Shown here: positions 1 through 8,578 of the stretch, piece after piece
Numbering within the stretch: position 1 is the first letter of the stretch
Layout of the letters: every line of letters begins with the position of its first letter
NCBI GenBank assembly: GCA_027067385.1
Contig: JAMOVV010000038.1
Coordinates: forward strand, 1-54,318
Direction of reading: 5' to 3'
Length of the DNA stretch: 54,318 nt
DNA from: Desulfarculaceae bacterium
Lineage (GTDB): Bacteria; Desulfobacterota; Desulfarculia; Desulfarculales; Desulfarculaceae
Program-made: the position numbers and the translations under genes
The notes under the pieces: generated by a model
What the model saw: only the letters and a program-made list of their open reading frames with translations
The model's database searches: none
Told to the model about the DNA's origin: nothing

Positions 1-2
1 AG

Positions 3-680
3 ATGCAGGTCTACGTTGTGAACCGGGACCTGCGTACCTACGGACTGCGTGAAGATATCTACCGAGAGGCCCGGGCCGAGAATATTCATTTTATGCGCTA
101 CGACCACGAAGAGCCCTTCACGGTGGAAGAGACGCCCCAAGCCCTTGCGCTGGGGTTCAAGGACTGGGTCCTTGGCCGGCGGGTGAACATCTCGGCCGAC
201 ATGCTGGTGCTGGCGATGGCGATCGTACCCGAGGCGCCCAATCCCCTGGCCCAGCTCTACAAGGTGCCCCAGGACGAGGACGGGTTCTTCCAGGAGGCCC
301 ACCCCAAGCTGCGGCCGGTGGATTTCGCCACCGACGGCGTGTTTGTCTGCGGGCTGGCCCGGGCCCCGCAACCCATGGAGGAGTCCATCTCCCAGGCCCA
401 GGCGGCGGCGGCCAGGGCGGCCGCGGTTCTGAACCACACGTCACTTAAAATCGGCGGGGTGGTGGCCAGTATTGACAAGACCGCCTGCGTGGGTTGCGGG
501 GTATGCGTGGCCTGCTGCCCCTATCAAGCGATCGACCTGGACGAGGACGGCAAGGCGGTGGTCAACCAGGTAACCTGCAAGGGATGCGGTACCTGTGTAG
601 CCTCCTGCCGCTCCGGTGCGGCGGACCTGCCCGGCTTCTCCGAGGCCTCCATCATGGCCCAGATAGCGGCCATGGACTGA
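3..680 (+). CDS. hdrA: HdrA-like heterodisulfide reductase subunit, C-terminal part (5' end outside window)
   Basis: The visible 225 residues match the C-terminal part of HdrA-like flavoproteins, which in HdrABC-type complexes bifurcate or relay electrons between ferredoxin, disulfides and hydrogenase or dehydrogenase partners in the cytoplasm. Two [4Fe-4S] ferredoxin motifs lie at the end: CVGCGVCVACCP (about residue 162) and CKGCGTCVASC (about 192), followed by the short helix typical of HdrA ends. The ATG at base 3 is very probably internal: HdrA proteins are several hundred residues longer, the FAD-binding region is missing, and no ribosome-binding site can be seen. Partner genes would have to be upstream of the window, because none follow. 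Confidence 0.82.
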   Translation: MQVYVVNRDLRTYGLREDIYREARAENIHFMRYDHEEPFTVEETPQALALGFKDWVLGRRVNISADMLVLAMAIVPEAPNPLAQLYKVPQDEDGFFQEAHPKLRPVDFATDGVFVCGLARAPQPMEESISQAQAAAARAAAVLNHTSLKIGGVVASIDKTACVGCGVCVACCPYQAIDLDEDGKAVVNQVTCKGCGTCVASCRSGAADLPGFSEASIMAQIAAMD

Positions 681-1163
681 GGGTTCTTTGCCGCTGGCGG
701 TGGATTTTCCTTGGATCAGATTGGCCCGGCCGGCCAATCTGAAGATGATTAACCGCCTCATGATGGTGGTTCATGCGTCCCCCGATCAAGAGTCGATGAC
801 GTCGTAATCACCAGCCTCTATGATCGCCCGCGTGAACAACTTATCTTGTAGCCACATCTAGCCCCTTGCCAATTTATGCCGGCGCCTGGCTCCCGCCAGG
901 CCGCGCCCATAGGCCCCAGCGGCCCGGACGCGCGGTATGCCTCCCGTGCTATACTGGTTATCCCAGGTGTTGGTGGGTGTTTGCGCCCAAGGTCGCACCG
1001 GTCGCGAGCCGGACAGACACGACCGCCGCGACTAAGGCTGTTTTGGCGGCTACTTGGCGGGAGAGCTGGCGCAGGCGCGGCTAAATTGTGAGAGTCCTCC
1101 GGCGGGCAGGCCTGGTTTTCGGCTATGCTATGCCTTGCCCACCGCTAATTAGGAGCTAGCGTC
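681..1163. other. Intergenic region without a convincing gene
   Basis: This 483-base gap separates the HdrA-like gene from the sensor kinase. It holds a perfect 10-base inverted repeat at 717-741 and a weaker one, GCCTGGC/GCCAGGC, at 884-901. The short ORFs called here (for example 866-1084) lack ribosome-binding sites and have arginine/proline-rich translations typical of GC-rich noise. A good AGGAG at 1151-1155 belongs to the kinase gene. Confidence 0.6.
717..741. terminator. Perfect 10-bp inverted repeat after hdrA-like gene
   Basis: CAGATTGGCC and GGCCAATCTG are separated by five bases, 36 bases after the hdrA-like stop. The strong hairpin suggests transcript termination or 3'-end stabilisation. 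No T-tract follows, so it is not a textbook intrinsic terminator and could also be an operator. Confidence 0.5.
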
Positions 1164-2594
1164 GTGAAAACTATCGGTGGCCGATTGCTTTTCATTTTCG
1201 TTATGTGTCTTGTCTTTATGCTGGCCTCGACCTTTTTTCATTATGATAATGTTGCCGGGTTAAAAGATAAATTATTGCTAATGGAAAGGTTGGGCGACCT
1301 GCGGGATGACCTGCTTGAACTCAGAAGGTATGAAAAAAACATTTTTCTGGCCGGCGATCGCAGCGACGTTGATAAATTAAAATCCTACCTTTCGCAAACC
1401 ATGGATAATTTCAATGAGCTCAAAGAACAAATCAAGAAAATCATGGGAAGGCGGTCATTCGAACAATTCTGGAGCGCCCTGGAAACTTATGAAAAATTAG
1501 TCTACCAGGGAATCGAACAAGGCAAAAGCGGCACTTTCGATTACCTTAATTCCCAAATACGCAAGAACGGCAAGCTGTTAAATGAATTCATGGATAGACT
1601 CATCGAGATAAAACGCCGCAGGATCGACCGAGCCATCAACAGCATGTGGGTTATTCCGTTTGTTTTCTTCGCCCTGTTTCTCGCCGTGTTTGGCTACATG
1701 CTCAAGCAGGCCCAGAAGAATATTTCCCAGCCGCTGTCTGTCTTGCGCTCAGCCACGGGAAAGGTTTCCCGGGGCAGTTACGAGCAGATCGATTATCCCG
1801 TGGATAGGGTTGATGAGATATCGGAATGTATCAGCGCCTTTAATAAAATGATACAAGAGATAAGAACCCGCCAGGATCAACTGCTGCAGTCGCGAAAAAT
1901 GGCGTCGATCGGCACCTTGACTTCCGGTATTGCGCATGAGCTAAACAACCCCATAAATAATATATCCCTTATCGTGGATACATTATTGGAAGATGAAGAT
2001 ATACCTCAACCAGAGCGGCTTAAACTATACCAGGACCTCATGGCACAGGCGGACCGTTCCGCCGAGATCGTCAAAGGCTTGCTGGAATTCACCCGGATGG
2101 ACCAGGAGCAGTTGGAGAAGTTGTCCCTCGAGGAAATTGTTGATAAGACGGTCCGTCTGGTGAAAAACAAAATCAGCCTGCAGCAGATAAAGTACGAAAA
2201 GATTATCAATATACCACTTAAGCCAGTATGGATAGATAAAAGCCGATTCCAACAGGCATTGCTTAACTTGCTGGTCAATGCGATACAGGCCATGCCCGAT
2301 GGCGGTAAGCTTTCTATATCCTTTAATGCCGGAGAAACCCCCGACGAAATAAGGATTGACGTGGCCGATACCGGCGTCGGCATTGCCAAAGAGCACCTGG
2401 AATCTATTTTCGATCCCTTTTTTACGACCAAAAAAGAGGGCGAGGGTACCGGGTTGGGGCTGTCGGTAACCTACGGTATCATAAAGAAACATGGAGGGCG
2501 CATCGCGGTTCAAAGCACACCCGGAAGAGGTACTTGCTTTTCTATTTTTCTGAGTACGAGAGCACACCATGAGCCAGAGCAAAACGCAACATAA
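1164..2594 (+). CDS. Membrane sensor histidine kinase
   Basis: This 476-residue kinase probably senses a periplasmic or membrane cue and phosphorylates the regulator encoded next to it. In order: transmembrane helix (about 7-25), a helical extracytoplasmic sensor region of about 130 residues, a second transmembrane helix (about 160-180), HAMP linker, HisKA with the phospho-acceptor His258 in GIAHELNNP, and an HATPase_c domain with DTGVGI and GTGLGL boxes. The GTG start at 1164 is supported by AGGAG eight bases upstream. The gene overlaps the sigma-54 response regulator by 26 bases, so the two are surely co-translated. Base composition here is visibly less GC-rich than in the second half of the window. 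The stimulus cannot be predicted. Confidence 0.9.
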   Translation: MKTIGGRLLFIFVMCLVFMLASTFFHYDNVAGLKDKLLLMERLGDLRDDLLELRRYEKNIFLAGDRSDVDKLKSYLSQTMDNFNELKEQIKKIMGRRSFEQFWSALETYEKLVYQGIEQGKSGTFDYLNSQIRKNGKLLNEFMDRLIEIKRRRIDRAINSMWVIPFVFFALFLAVFGYMLKQAQKNISQPLSVLRSATGKVSRGSYEQIDYPVDRVDEISECISAFNKMIQEIRTRQDQLLQSRKMASIGTLTSGIAHELNNPINNISLIVDTLLEDEDIPQPERLKLYQDLMAQADRSAEIVKGLLEFTRMDQEQLEKLSLEEIVDKTVRLVKNKISLQQIKYEKIINIPLKPVWIDKSRFQQALLNLLVNAIQAMPDGGKLSISFNAGETPDEIRIDVADTGVGIAKEHLESIFDPFFTTKKEGEGTGLGLSVTYGIIKKHGGRIAVQSTPGRGTCFSIFLSTRAHHEPEQNAT

Positions 2595-3945
2595 AAAACG
2601 CATTGCGATAATAGATGATGAGCCCATCGCCTGCCGGGAAATTCAGCGCGGCTTGGCCAAGGATTTGTATGTTGTCGAGACCTTTGGAGATGGTGAATCC
2701 GCCCTGGAAAAACTAGCCAGTGATCCCTTTGACCTAGTCTTCTGCGACCTGAGGCTGCCGGGTAAGGATGGGCTGGAGATTGTCAGGGAGGTGAAAAAAC
2801 GCCATCCCTTGACCGAAGTAATCGTTTTCACGGGCTACGGTTCCATCGATACCGCCGTGGAGGCCATCCAGGCCGGGGCGTTTCATTTCCTTACCAAGCC
2901 GGTAAAAATCAATGAACTCCGGTCCCTGGCGGCGCGCGCCCTGGAGAAAGTCGCGCTGATCCAGGAGAAGGAGACCCTGAAGAAATCCCTGGCCGCCTAT
3001 TCCCGGCAGCAGTATATCATCGGCCATAGCCAGGCCATGCAGGAGGTTTTATCGGTTGTCAAAAAGGTATCTTCCTTGAATTGCAATGTCCTGATACAGG
3101 GAGAAAGCGGAACCGGAAAGGAATTGGTGGCCCGGGCAATTCATTTCCTCGGATCGCGGCGCGAGCATCCTTTTATCGCCTTTTCCTGCGGCGGTTTTTC
3201 CGAAGAACTTATCGCCAATGAACTTTTCGGACATGAAAAGGGGGCGTTCACCGGGGCTCTGAATACGAAGATCGGGCTGTTGGAATCGGCCGATAAGGGG
3301 ACTATTTTCCTGGATGAAATTGAGATCATGCCGGCCAGTATGCAGGTGAAACTCCTGCGGTTCATCCAGGAACGTACCTTGATCCGGGTCGGAGGCACCA
3401 AGCAGATACCGCTTGACGTACGGATTATCGCCGCCGGCAACAAAAACCTAAAAAAAGCCACCGAAGACAAGCGCTTCAGGGAGGACCTTTTCTATCGGCT
3501 AAACGTAGTTTTGATCGAACTTCCTCCCCTGCGTGATCGCCGCAGCGACATACCACTGCTCATCAGCCACTTTATTAAAAAGTACAACCAGCAGTTCGGG
3601 ATGTCGGTTTCCCTGACCGATCCAAAAGTTCTGGAAATCTTTAACCAGTACCCTTTCCCCGGTAATGTGCGGGAGCTTGAAAATATTATCGAGCGAGCCA
3701 TAGCCCTATCCGACGATAAAACCATTACCGTCGAAGACCTTCCCGAGGATCTTTTTGCCTTCTCCATAGAAGATATGAAGGAGAAAACATGGCTGTCTCT
3801 CAAGGATCACGAGAGAGAATACATACGCTGTGTTCTGAATGAAACGGGCAACAACAAGGTAAAAGCCGCTGAGATACTCCAGGTATCGCGAACCACCCTA
3901 TGGCGCAAAATCAAACAGTACGACCTTGATATTCCTACCACCTAG
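2569..3945 (+). CDS. Sigma-54-dependent NtrC-family response regulator
   Basis: This activator of 458 residues has an N-terminal receiver domain with phospho-acceptor Asp60 (FCDLRLPG), a central AAA+ domain with Walker A GESGTGKE (from residue 178), the sigma-54 contact loop GAFTGA and a Walker-B-like FLDEIEIM, and a C-terminal Fis-type helix-turn-helix (KAAEILQVSRTTLWRKI). When phosphorylated by the overlapping kinase it should hydrolyse ATP to open sigma-54 promoters. A matching -24/-12 promoter lies only about 110 bases downstream, in front of the USP operon, which makes that operon its most likely target. The start overlaps the kinase reading frame and is the natural one for a complete receiver domain. 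Confidence 0.93.
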   Translation: MSQSKTQHKKRIAIIDDEPIACREIQRGLAKDLYVVETFGDGESALEKLASDPFDLVFCDLRLPGKDGLEIVREVKKRHPLTEVIVFTGYGSIDTAVEAIQAGAFHFLTKPVKINELRSLAARALEKVALIQEKETLKKSLAAYSRQQYIIGHSQAMQEVLSVVKKVSSLNCNVLIQGESGTGKELVARAIHFLGSRREHPFIAFSCGGFSEELIANELFGHEKGAFTGALNTKIGLLESADKGTIFLDEIEIMPASMQVKLLRFIQERTLIRVGGTKQIPLDVRIIAAGNKNLKKATEDKRFREDLFYRLNVVLIELPPLRDRRSDIPLLISHFIKKYNQQFGMSVSLTDPKVLEIFNQYPFPGNVRELENIIERAIALSDDKTITVEDLPEDLFAFSIEDMKEKTWLSLKDHEREYIRCVLNETGNNKVKAAEILQVSRTTLWRKIKQYDLDIPTT

Positions 3946-3956
3946 CTAGCCCAAGT

Positions 3957-3994
3957 GTTTCAAACCGGAACGCCCTGGCGTTCCAAAATGAAAC
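3957..3994 (+). terminator. Hairpin after response regulator gene
   Basis: GGAACGCC-CT-GGCGTTCC (3967-3984) is nested inside a second inverted pair, GTTTCA (3957-3962) and TGAAAC (3989-3994). It lies just after the regulator stop codon and probably ends or protects that transcript. There is no long T-run. Confidence 0.5.
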
Positions 3995-4056
3995 CAAAAC
4001 GCCGCCTTTTCAAGGTTGCGTCCCGGTAATCTCTGTAAATTCAATATATTAAGAAA

Positions 4057-4072
4057 TGGCCCTGTTTTTGCA
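4057..4072 (+). promoter_or_regulatory. Putative sigma-54 (-24/-12) promoter of the USP/TSUP operon
   Basis: TGGCCCTGTTTTTGCA has the invariant GG (4058-4059) and GC (4070-4071) exactly 12 bases apart, plus TTGCA at -12, matching the TGGCAC-N5-TTGCW consensus. It sits about 105 bases before the first gene of the operon and directly after a gene for a sigma-54 activator. Confidence 0.7.
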
Positions 4073-4174
4073 GACCATCCCGCAAGGCGCAAAGCGGTGA
4101 GGGGGACGCGTATTGGGCTACGTGTTGGCAAAAAAATAGAATGAACACCCAAAACCGGGACACTAGGCAGAACT

Positions 4175-4573
4175 GTGGGTCAGGAAAACATACTCATACC
4201 ATTGGCGCCGGACAGTAAAGATTTAAAAGCCTTGCACCATGCCATATCGCTGGCGGAGAGGATCAATTCCAAGATTATTGTCTATTCCATGGAATCGGAA
4301 GATGCCAAGAACCCGGTTATCGAGGCATGCAAGGATGTAATCAACCGGGGGCGTGAAAACGGCCTGAAGATATCATTTCTGGTCACCTCGTCTCCGGGCG
4401 AAAATACCACGATGGATTTTTTGCAATTACTGGATCGCAAACGTATCGACCTCATCGTTCTTAGTGATACGGAAGAATATCTGGAAAAGATGGTCAGGAA
4501 ATTGATGCCATCGATATTTTGCCAAGTGGTCCAGGTTAAGGAAAAGGATGATATCAATCATTTACATGGCTAG
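4175..4573 (+). CDS. Small universal-stress-protein-like protein
   Basis: This 132-residue protein has the Rossmann-like layout of a single USP domain: an N-terminal strand (ENILIPLAP), a helix with regularly spaced residues, a central strand (KIIVYSM) and a strand DLIVLSD near residue 97, followed by a helix and a final strand. The glycine-rich ATP-binding signature of ATP-type USPs (G-x2-G-x9-G-S/T) is not evident, so nucleotide binding is doubtful. It is the first gene after the putative sigma-54 promoter and starts with GTG; the preceding AGGCAG is a modest ribosome-binding site. Function in stress adaptation is inferred from the fold and from other USP-like genes in the same cluster. Confidence 0.6.
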   Translation: MGQENILIPLAPDSKDLKALHHAISLAERINSKIIVYSMESEDAKNPVIEACKDVINRGRENGLKISFLVTSSPGENTTMDFLQLLDRKRIDLIVLSDTEEYLEKMVRKLMPSIFCQVVQVKEKDDINHLHG

Positions 4574-4693
4574 CCATATCGCGAAGCCTGGATAAATATG
4601 CGGGCATTAAAATAGTGGTGACGTGGAAGGATACCGCAAATCAAATGCAAGAACCTATATCTTACTAGTCATTTATTGAAAGGGTGAGTATAT

Positions 4694-6199
4694 ATGTCCA
4701 TTGTATTGATGTCAGGCCCAGCGCATGGCATGACGCGCGTGCTGGCCAAAAAGCTGGCGGATGAAACCGGGTGGCCTTTATATTCAAGGGATCAGCTTGC
4801 CGAAGAAGCTCACGCCCAGGGAATTAAGCTAGGCCGCTTGGAAGCCTCGATCATAAAGTCTCCCATAATCTCCGAACGACTGGCCTGGGAAAAAGAAGTA
4901 TACCTCTCCTTTGTAACCGACGTACTGTATAAAAAAATCAAGGATAACAACTTGGTTTACACGGGAAGGGCCGCGCATCTTTTATTTCCAGGCGTAGAAA
5001 ATATCTTCCGGGTGGGAGTCAGCGTTCCGATTGAAACCAGGGTGGATATTGTCGCCCAGCAACTTAACCTTAGCCCGGAAAAGGCCCTGGACTATCTGAA
5101 ATCCCTGGATGCGGACATTATCAAGTGGGTCCATTACGTGCACCGTGCCGACCTGCGCGATACGTCCAATTACGATCTCCTGCTGAATTTAGAGCACCTC
5201 AACCTCAGCCACGCCACAAGTCTTCTGAAGCAAACGGCCCTACTGCCCGAATTCGACCTTACCCCGGATAGTAGGAGCCACCTGGAGGATGTGCACTTGG
5301 CGGCCCGGGCCACCCTCCACCTGGCGCTGAACAAGGAGACCTCCCACCTGAGCCTGGGGGTCCGGGCCAGCGGCAAAATACTGACCGTAACCTACTTGCC
5401 ACGCCAAAAAGATGTGGCCGAGTCGATATCAAAGGTGCTGGGTACCTTGGAAGAATGCAAGGGAACCATCTGCACCATGGCCGAGACCAACATCCTGTAC
5501 TTGTCCGAGCACTTTGATCCCCGCAGCGAGGATTTCCAACAGATAACCCAGTTGGCCAAGCGGTGGGGAGCCGCGGTTGAATTGATCCGGCTCATTCCAC
5601 CCAAGGACGGCAAGCCGTTTTTCCAGGAAGCGGCCGCCCTGGAGCCCCGCACGGGGGACAGTACCTATACCGGGGGGGTGGAAGACGACGGGCCGGAAGT
5701 GGAGACCGATGACGGCGGCCTGAGCGCCACCATAGAAGAGTTGGTGGCCATGGGACGATCGGCCGGTGGATACACCATTGCGGGCGGCCAGCGGGAAGTC
5801 ATTAATGCGCTACGCGACACCGAAAATTACTCCCTGATCATTCTCGGCGACCTGTTCCTGTCCAAGGGGCCGCAGGCCAGCATCCGCCTGACCCGTGAGC
5901 TGGGAATGGCCATCAACGAGAGGCTCAAAACGCCGGTCATCAGGATAGAGGAACTCCAGTCCCAGTTCTTATTCGGCAAAAAACAGGCTCTGAAGCTGTT
6001 GTTGTTTACCCTGGTGGTCGTGGCCATTTATACCCTGGTGTTTTCATTTCAGAAACCGATCCTCGATTTCCTCGGCGGCGAGCTGCACGAAAAATGGAGA
6101 TGGGCCTCTTCCATTGCGGTCGCCCTATTCGTACCGCTGGTGGCCTACACCTACGGGACCATAGCCGGGTTGATACTCAAGCTCGTCAACATCGACTGA
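4694..6199 (+). CDS. Cytidylate-kinase-like / BON-like / USP-like membrane-anchored fusion
   Basis: This 501-residue protein looks like a composite. Residues about 1-200 resemble the cytidylate-kinase-like family (Cytidylate_kin2), but the phosphate-binding loop is degenerate (GPAHGMTR, no canonical lysine). Residues about 210-290 resemble a BON domain (VRASGKILTVTYLP followed by a helix). Residues about 370-440 look like the second half of a USP domain (YSLIILGDLFLSKG...TPVIRIEE). Two transmembrane helices close the protein (about 447-467 and 478-498). The start has GAAAGGGTGAG upstream. It lies 22 bases before a TSUP permease gene, so a role in regulating or sensing for that transporter is plausible. 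Enzymatic activity cannot be assumed. Confidence 0.62.
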   Translation: MSIVLMSGPAHGMTRVLAKKLADETGWPLYSRDQLAEEAHAQGIKLGRLEASIIKSPIISERLAWEKEVYLSFVTDVLYKKIKDNNLVYTGRAAHLLFPGVENIFRVGVSVPIETRVDIVAQQLNLSPEKALDYLKSLDADIIKWVHYVHRADLRDTSNYDLLLNLEHLNLSHATSLLKQTALLPEFDLTPDSRSHLEDVHLAARATLHLALNKETSHLSLGVRASGKILTVTYLPRQKDVAESISKVLGTLEECKGTICTMAETNILYLSEHFDPRSEDFQQITQLAKRWGAAVELIRLIPPKDGKPFFQEAAALEPRTGDSTYTGGVEDDGPEVETDDGGLSATIEELVAMGRSAGGYTIAGGQREVINALRDTENYSLIILGDLFLSKGPQASIRLTRELGMAINERLKTPVIRIEELQSQFLFGKKQALKLLLFTLVVVAIYTLVFSFQKPILDFLGGELHEKWRWASSIAVALFVPLVAYTYGTIAGLILKLVNID

Positions 6200-6221
6200 T
6201 TTCGCGCAAGGGGAGGTTTTC

Positions 6222-7316
6222 ATGGAGTACTTGATCGCCAACTTTGTACAGCTTGATCTTTCCACGTCGCTCCAGGTGGTTCTCCTGGGTTTTATCGGTG
6301 GCGTGCTAAGCGGGTTCATCGGCAGCGGCGGCGCCTTTTTCATGACCCCGGGCATGATGAACCTGGGCATTACCGGCGTTGTGTCGGTGGCCAGTAATAT
6401 TACCCACAAGTTCGGCAAGGCCATGGTCGGTTCCCATAAGCATGGCAAGGCCGGCAACGTCGATAAGAAACTGGCCCTGTTCATGCTCATCACCGCGGTG
6501 ATCGGCATTCAAATCGCGGTGGGCATAAACAGCTTCCTTTTCAAGGGCGGCGCCGGCCATGGCGCCGCCAAGGGGGCTGGGGCCAACCTGTATATCAGCT
6601 TGGTCTTCGCCGTCATCCTCTCGGTGGTTGCCCTGTCCATGATGAAAGACGTGCTGGGCTCTTCCCGGTCGGGTGATGATAGCGATTCGGGGCCATCCCG
6701 GAAGATCGCCAATGCCATGGCCAAGATCACCATTCCCCCGGTGATCCATTTCAAGGTCGCCGACACCAGTGTCAGCCTGTGGGTCCTGTTGCCCTGCGGC
6801 ATCGCCACGGGATACCTGGCCGGGACCATCGGGGTCGGGGGGTTCATCGGGGTGCCGGCCATTATTTACGTGTTTGGCGTGCCGACGGCGGTGGCCGCGG
6901 GCACCGAGCTCTACCTGGCGATGTTCATGGGCGCCTACGGTGCCTTGAGCTATGCCTACCAAGGCTTTGTCGACATTCGCCTGACCATGCTCCTGTACCT
7001 CGGTTCGCTGGTGGGAATCTACCTGGGGGTCTATGGCGTGAAAGTCGTCAATGAAAAATACATCCGCATGGTGACCAGTATCATCATCCTGCTCTGCGTG
7101 GTGAGCCGGGCGATTGCCATTCCCATGTACCTGCGGCAGTTGGGCATGGTGTCTTTCGATGCCTCCTACGATGTTTATTTCAGCGGGTTCAGCAAGTTCT
7201 TCCTGTTTGCCAGCGGTATCTCCGGGTGCCTGGTTATTCTGTTTAATGTCGGCCGGTCCTATATCCAGAGGAGGAGGATTCAGAAAACCCTCCTGGTCGT
7301 CAATCCCGATGGATAG
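6222..7316 (+). CDS. TSUP-family (TauE/SafE-like) membrane permease
   Basis: This 364-residue hydrophobic protein has two related halves of about four helices each, separated by a hydrophilic segment near residues 145-170. Each half begins with a glycine-rich helix pair (GGVLSGFIGSGGAFFMTPGM and GYLAGTIGVGGFIGVPAI), the hallmark of the TSUP/DUF81 family. Members export or import small sulfur or carboxylate anions such as sulfite, sulfoacetate or taurine-derived compounds across the cytoplasmic membrane. GGGGAGG lies just upstream of the ATG. It is flanked by the kinase-like fusion and a single-domain response regulator. The substrate cannot be assigned from sequence; an anion linked to sulfur metabolism is only a guess. 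Confidence 0.85.
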   Translation: MEYLIANFVQLDLSTSLQVVLLGFIGGVLSGFIGSGGAFFMTPGMMNLGITGVVSVASNITHKFGKAMVGSHKHGKAGNVDKKLALFMLITAVIGIQIAVGINSFLFKGGAGHGAAKGAGANLYISLVFAVILSVVALSMMKDVLGSSRSGDDSDSGPSRKIANAMAKITIPPVIHFKVADTSVSLWVLLPCGIATGYLAGTIGVGGFIGVPAIIYVFGVPTAVAAGTELYLAMFMGAYGALSYAYQGFVDIRLTMLLYLGSLVGIYLGVYGVKVVNEKYIRMVTSIIILLCVVSRAIAIPMYLRQLGMVSFDASYDVYFSGFSKFFLFASGISGCLVILFNVGRSYIQRRRIQKTLLVVNPDG

Positions 7317-7364
7317 CCCCGGTTTGCCGGATCGCAGGGATGACTGTTAACCGAAAGGAGGCCG

Positions 7365-7751
7365 ATGATGTCATTGAAGATACTGATCCTTGACGATGAA
7401 ACCATTGTGGGAGAACGGCTTAAGGCATCGCTGGAAAAAGACGGCCATTACCTGGAAGCGTATACCAACCCCCACGAGGCCATAGAAAGCCTCAACCAGG
7501 AGGTGCCCGATATCGTGGTTACGGATATCCGCATGGATGATATCGATGGCATCAAGATTCTAGAGCTCGTAAGGGAAAAGAATCCCAGGACCAAGGTTAT
7601 CATGATTACCGGTTACGCCACTCTGGAGGTGGCCCGGGAATCCCTGACCAAGGGAGCCTTTGATTTCATCGCCAAGCCGTTCAAGATCAAGGAGATAAAG
7701 GGCGCCATCGAAAAGGCGGCCCAGGCGCTGGCCACGGAAGACGGAGGTTAA
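7365..7751 (+). CDS. Single-domain response regulator (CheY-like receiver)
   Basis: The 128 residues form one receiver domain: acidic pocket LILDDE, phospho-acceptor aspartate in VVTDIRM, conserved Thr in MITGYA and Lys in AKPFK. No output domain follows, so it must act through protein contacts or as a phosphate sink. AAGGAGG at 7355-7361 is better spaced for the second of two consecutive ATG codons (7368). The gene stops just before the next USP-like gene and belongs to the same transcript. Its cognate kinase may be the one at 1164. Confidence 0.9.
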   Translation: MMSLKILILDDETIVGERLKASLEKDGHYLEAYTNPHEAIESLNQEVPDIVVTDIRMDDIDGIKILELVREKNPRTKVIMITGYATLEVARESLTKGAFDFIAKPFKIKEIKGAIEKAAQALATEDGG

Positions 7752-7757
7752 TGTCCC

Positions 7758-8558
7758 ATGCGCAACACCTCCATAGCCGTAGAAGCAGACCTGGCTTCGC
7801 GGATCGCCATACGCTATGCCTGTCAACTGGGCCGGTCCCTGGAGATGAACATCGGCACCATCCATGCCCTGGAGCCGGGAGAAGAGGGGCGATCCATCGC
7901 CACCGGCTGGGTCCGCCAGACCTGGGAAAATGCGGTGGTCCAGGAAAAAATCGAGCAGGTTACGCAGATGGTCAAGTCCGAACAGGCCGGATGCCGTAGG
8001 CTGGAAAACCCGATTTTTTTGCCCCCGGGTCGCCACCGGGATGACCGCATCGCAGAACACCTCCGGTCCAACCAGAGCGACCTCTTGGTGGAGGGGATGC
8101 TCCACCGTTTTGAGCCCGATCAATTCATGCAGAAGGTCGGCTCCCGGTTGTACCGGGAATTGCCCTGTCCCATCCTGCTGGCCAAGAATGTACCCCCCTT
8201 ATCCAAGGGTGTCTTGTGGGTATCGGAAGGCAAGGTCCCCCAGCCGATGGCCAAGGCCTTTTGGGGCCTCTTACCCCTCCCGTCGATTGAGTTGCAGTTT
8301 TTGGTATGCCGGTTTGGCCGGCCCCCGTCTGAGGCGGCCAGGGAGATAGCGCCCACCAGCGGTATCGAGGATGCCGTGTCCCTTATTAATTCGGAAGGCG
8401 GCTCCATCAAGAGAATATCCACCGTGGATGGATCGCCCTCCTCCATGGCCGCCATGGTCAGGGACCATTTCCTGGTTGTTTCGTCGGTGCCGCGGGCGAA
8501 CAGTCCCATGGCGAAACTGTTGAGCAAGAGTCCCTGTTCGCTGCTTTTTCTTTCGTAA
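7758..8558 (+). CDS. Divergent tandem universal-stress-protein-like protein
   Basis: The 266 residues appear to be two degenerate USP-like halves: the first has a strand SIAVEADL, a helix, and DLLVEGM...LYRELPCPILLAK; the second starts at KGVLWVSEG and ends SPCSLLFLS. In tandem USPs each half normally ends with such a Cys/Ser-P-(V/C)-x-(L/I)-L strand. The glycine-rich ATP motif is not recognisable. It begins seven bases after the response regulator stop and is followed 15-20 bases later by another USP-like gene. A signalling or stress role is inferred from context only. Confidence 0.55.
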   Translation: MRNTSIAVEADLASRIAIRYACQLGRSLEMNIGTIHALEPGEEGRSIATGWVRQTWENAVVQEKIEQVTQMVKSEQAGCRRLENPIFLPPGRHRDDRIAEHLRSNQSDLLVEGMLHRFEPDQFMQKVGSRLYRELPCPILLAKNVPPLSKGVLWVSEGKVPQPMAKAFWGLLPLPSIELQFLVCRFGRPPSEAAREIAPTSGIEDAVSLINSEGGSIKRISTVDGSPSSMAAMVRDHFLVVSSVPRANSPMAKLLSKSPCSLLFLS

Positions 8559-8578
8559 CGTTCAGTCATGAGGTGGAC

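Noticed and set aside
866-1091. Small ORFs of 71-72 codons in the first intergenic region
   Set aside because: No ribosome-binding site, overlapping frames and low-complexity Arg/Pro-rich translations.
4625-4640. Second sigma-54 promoter before the kinase-like fusion (GTGGAAGGATACCGCA)
   Set aside because: GG and GC are 11 and not 12 bases apart, and the TTGC -12 core is missing.
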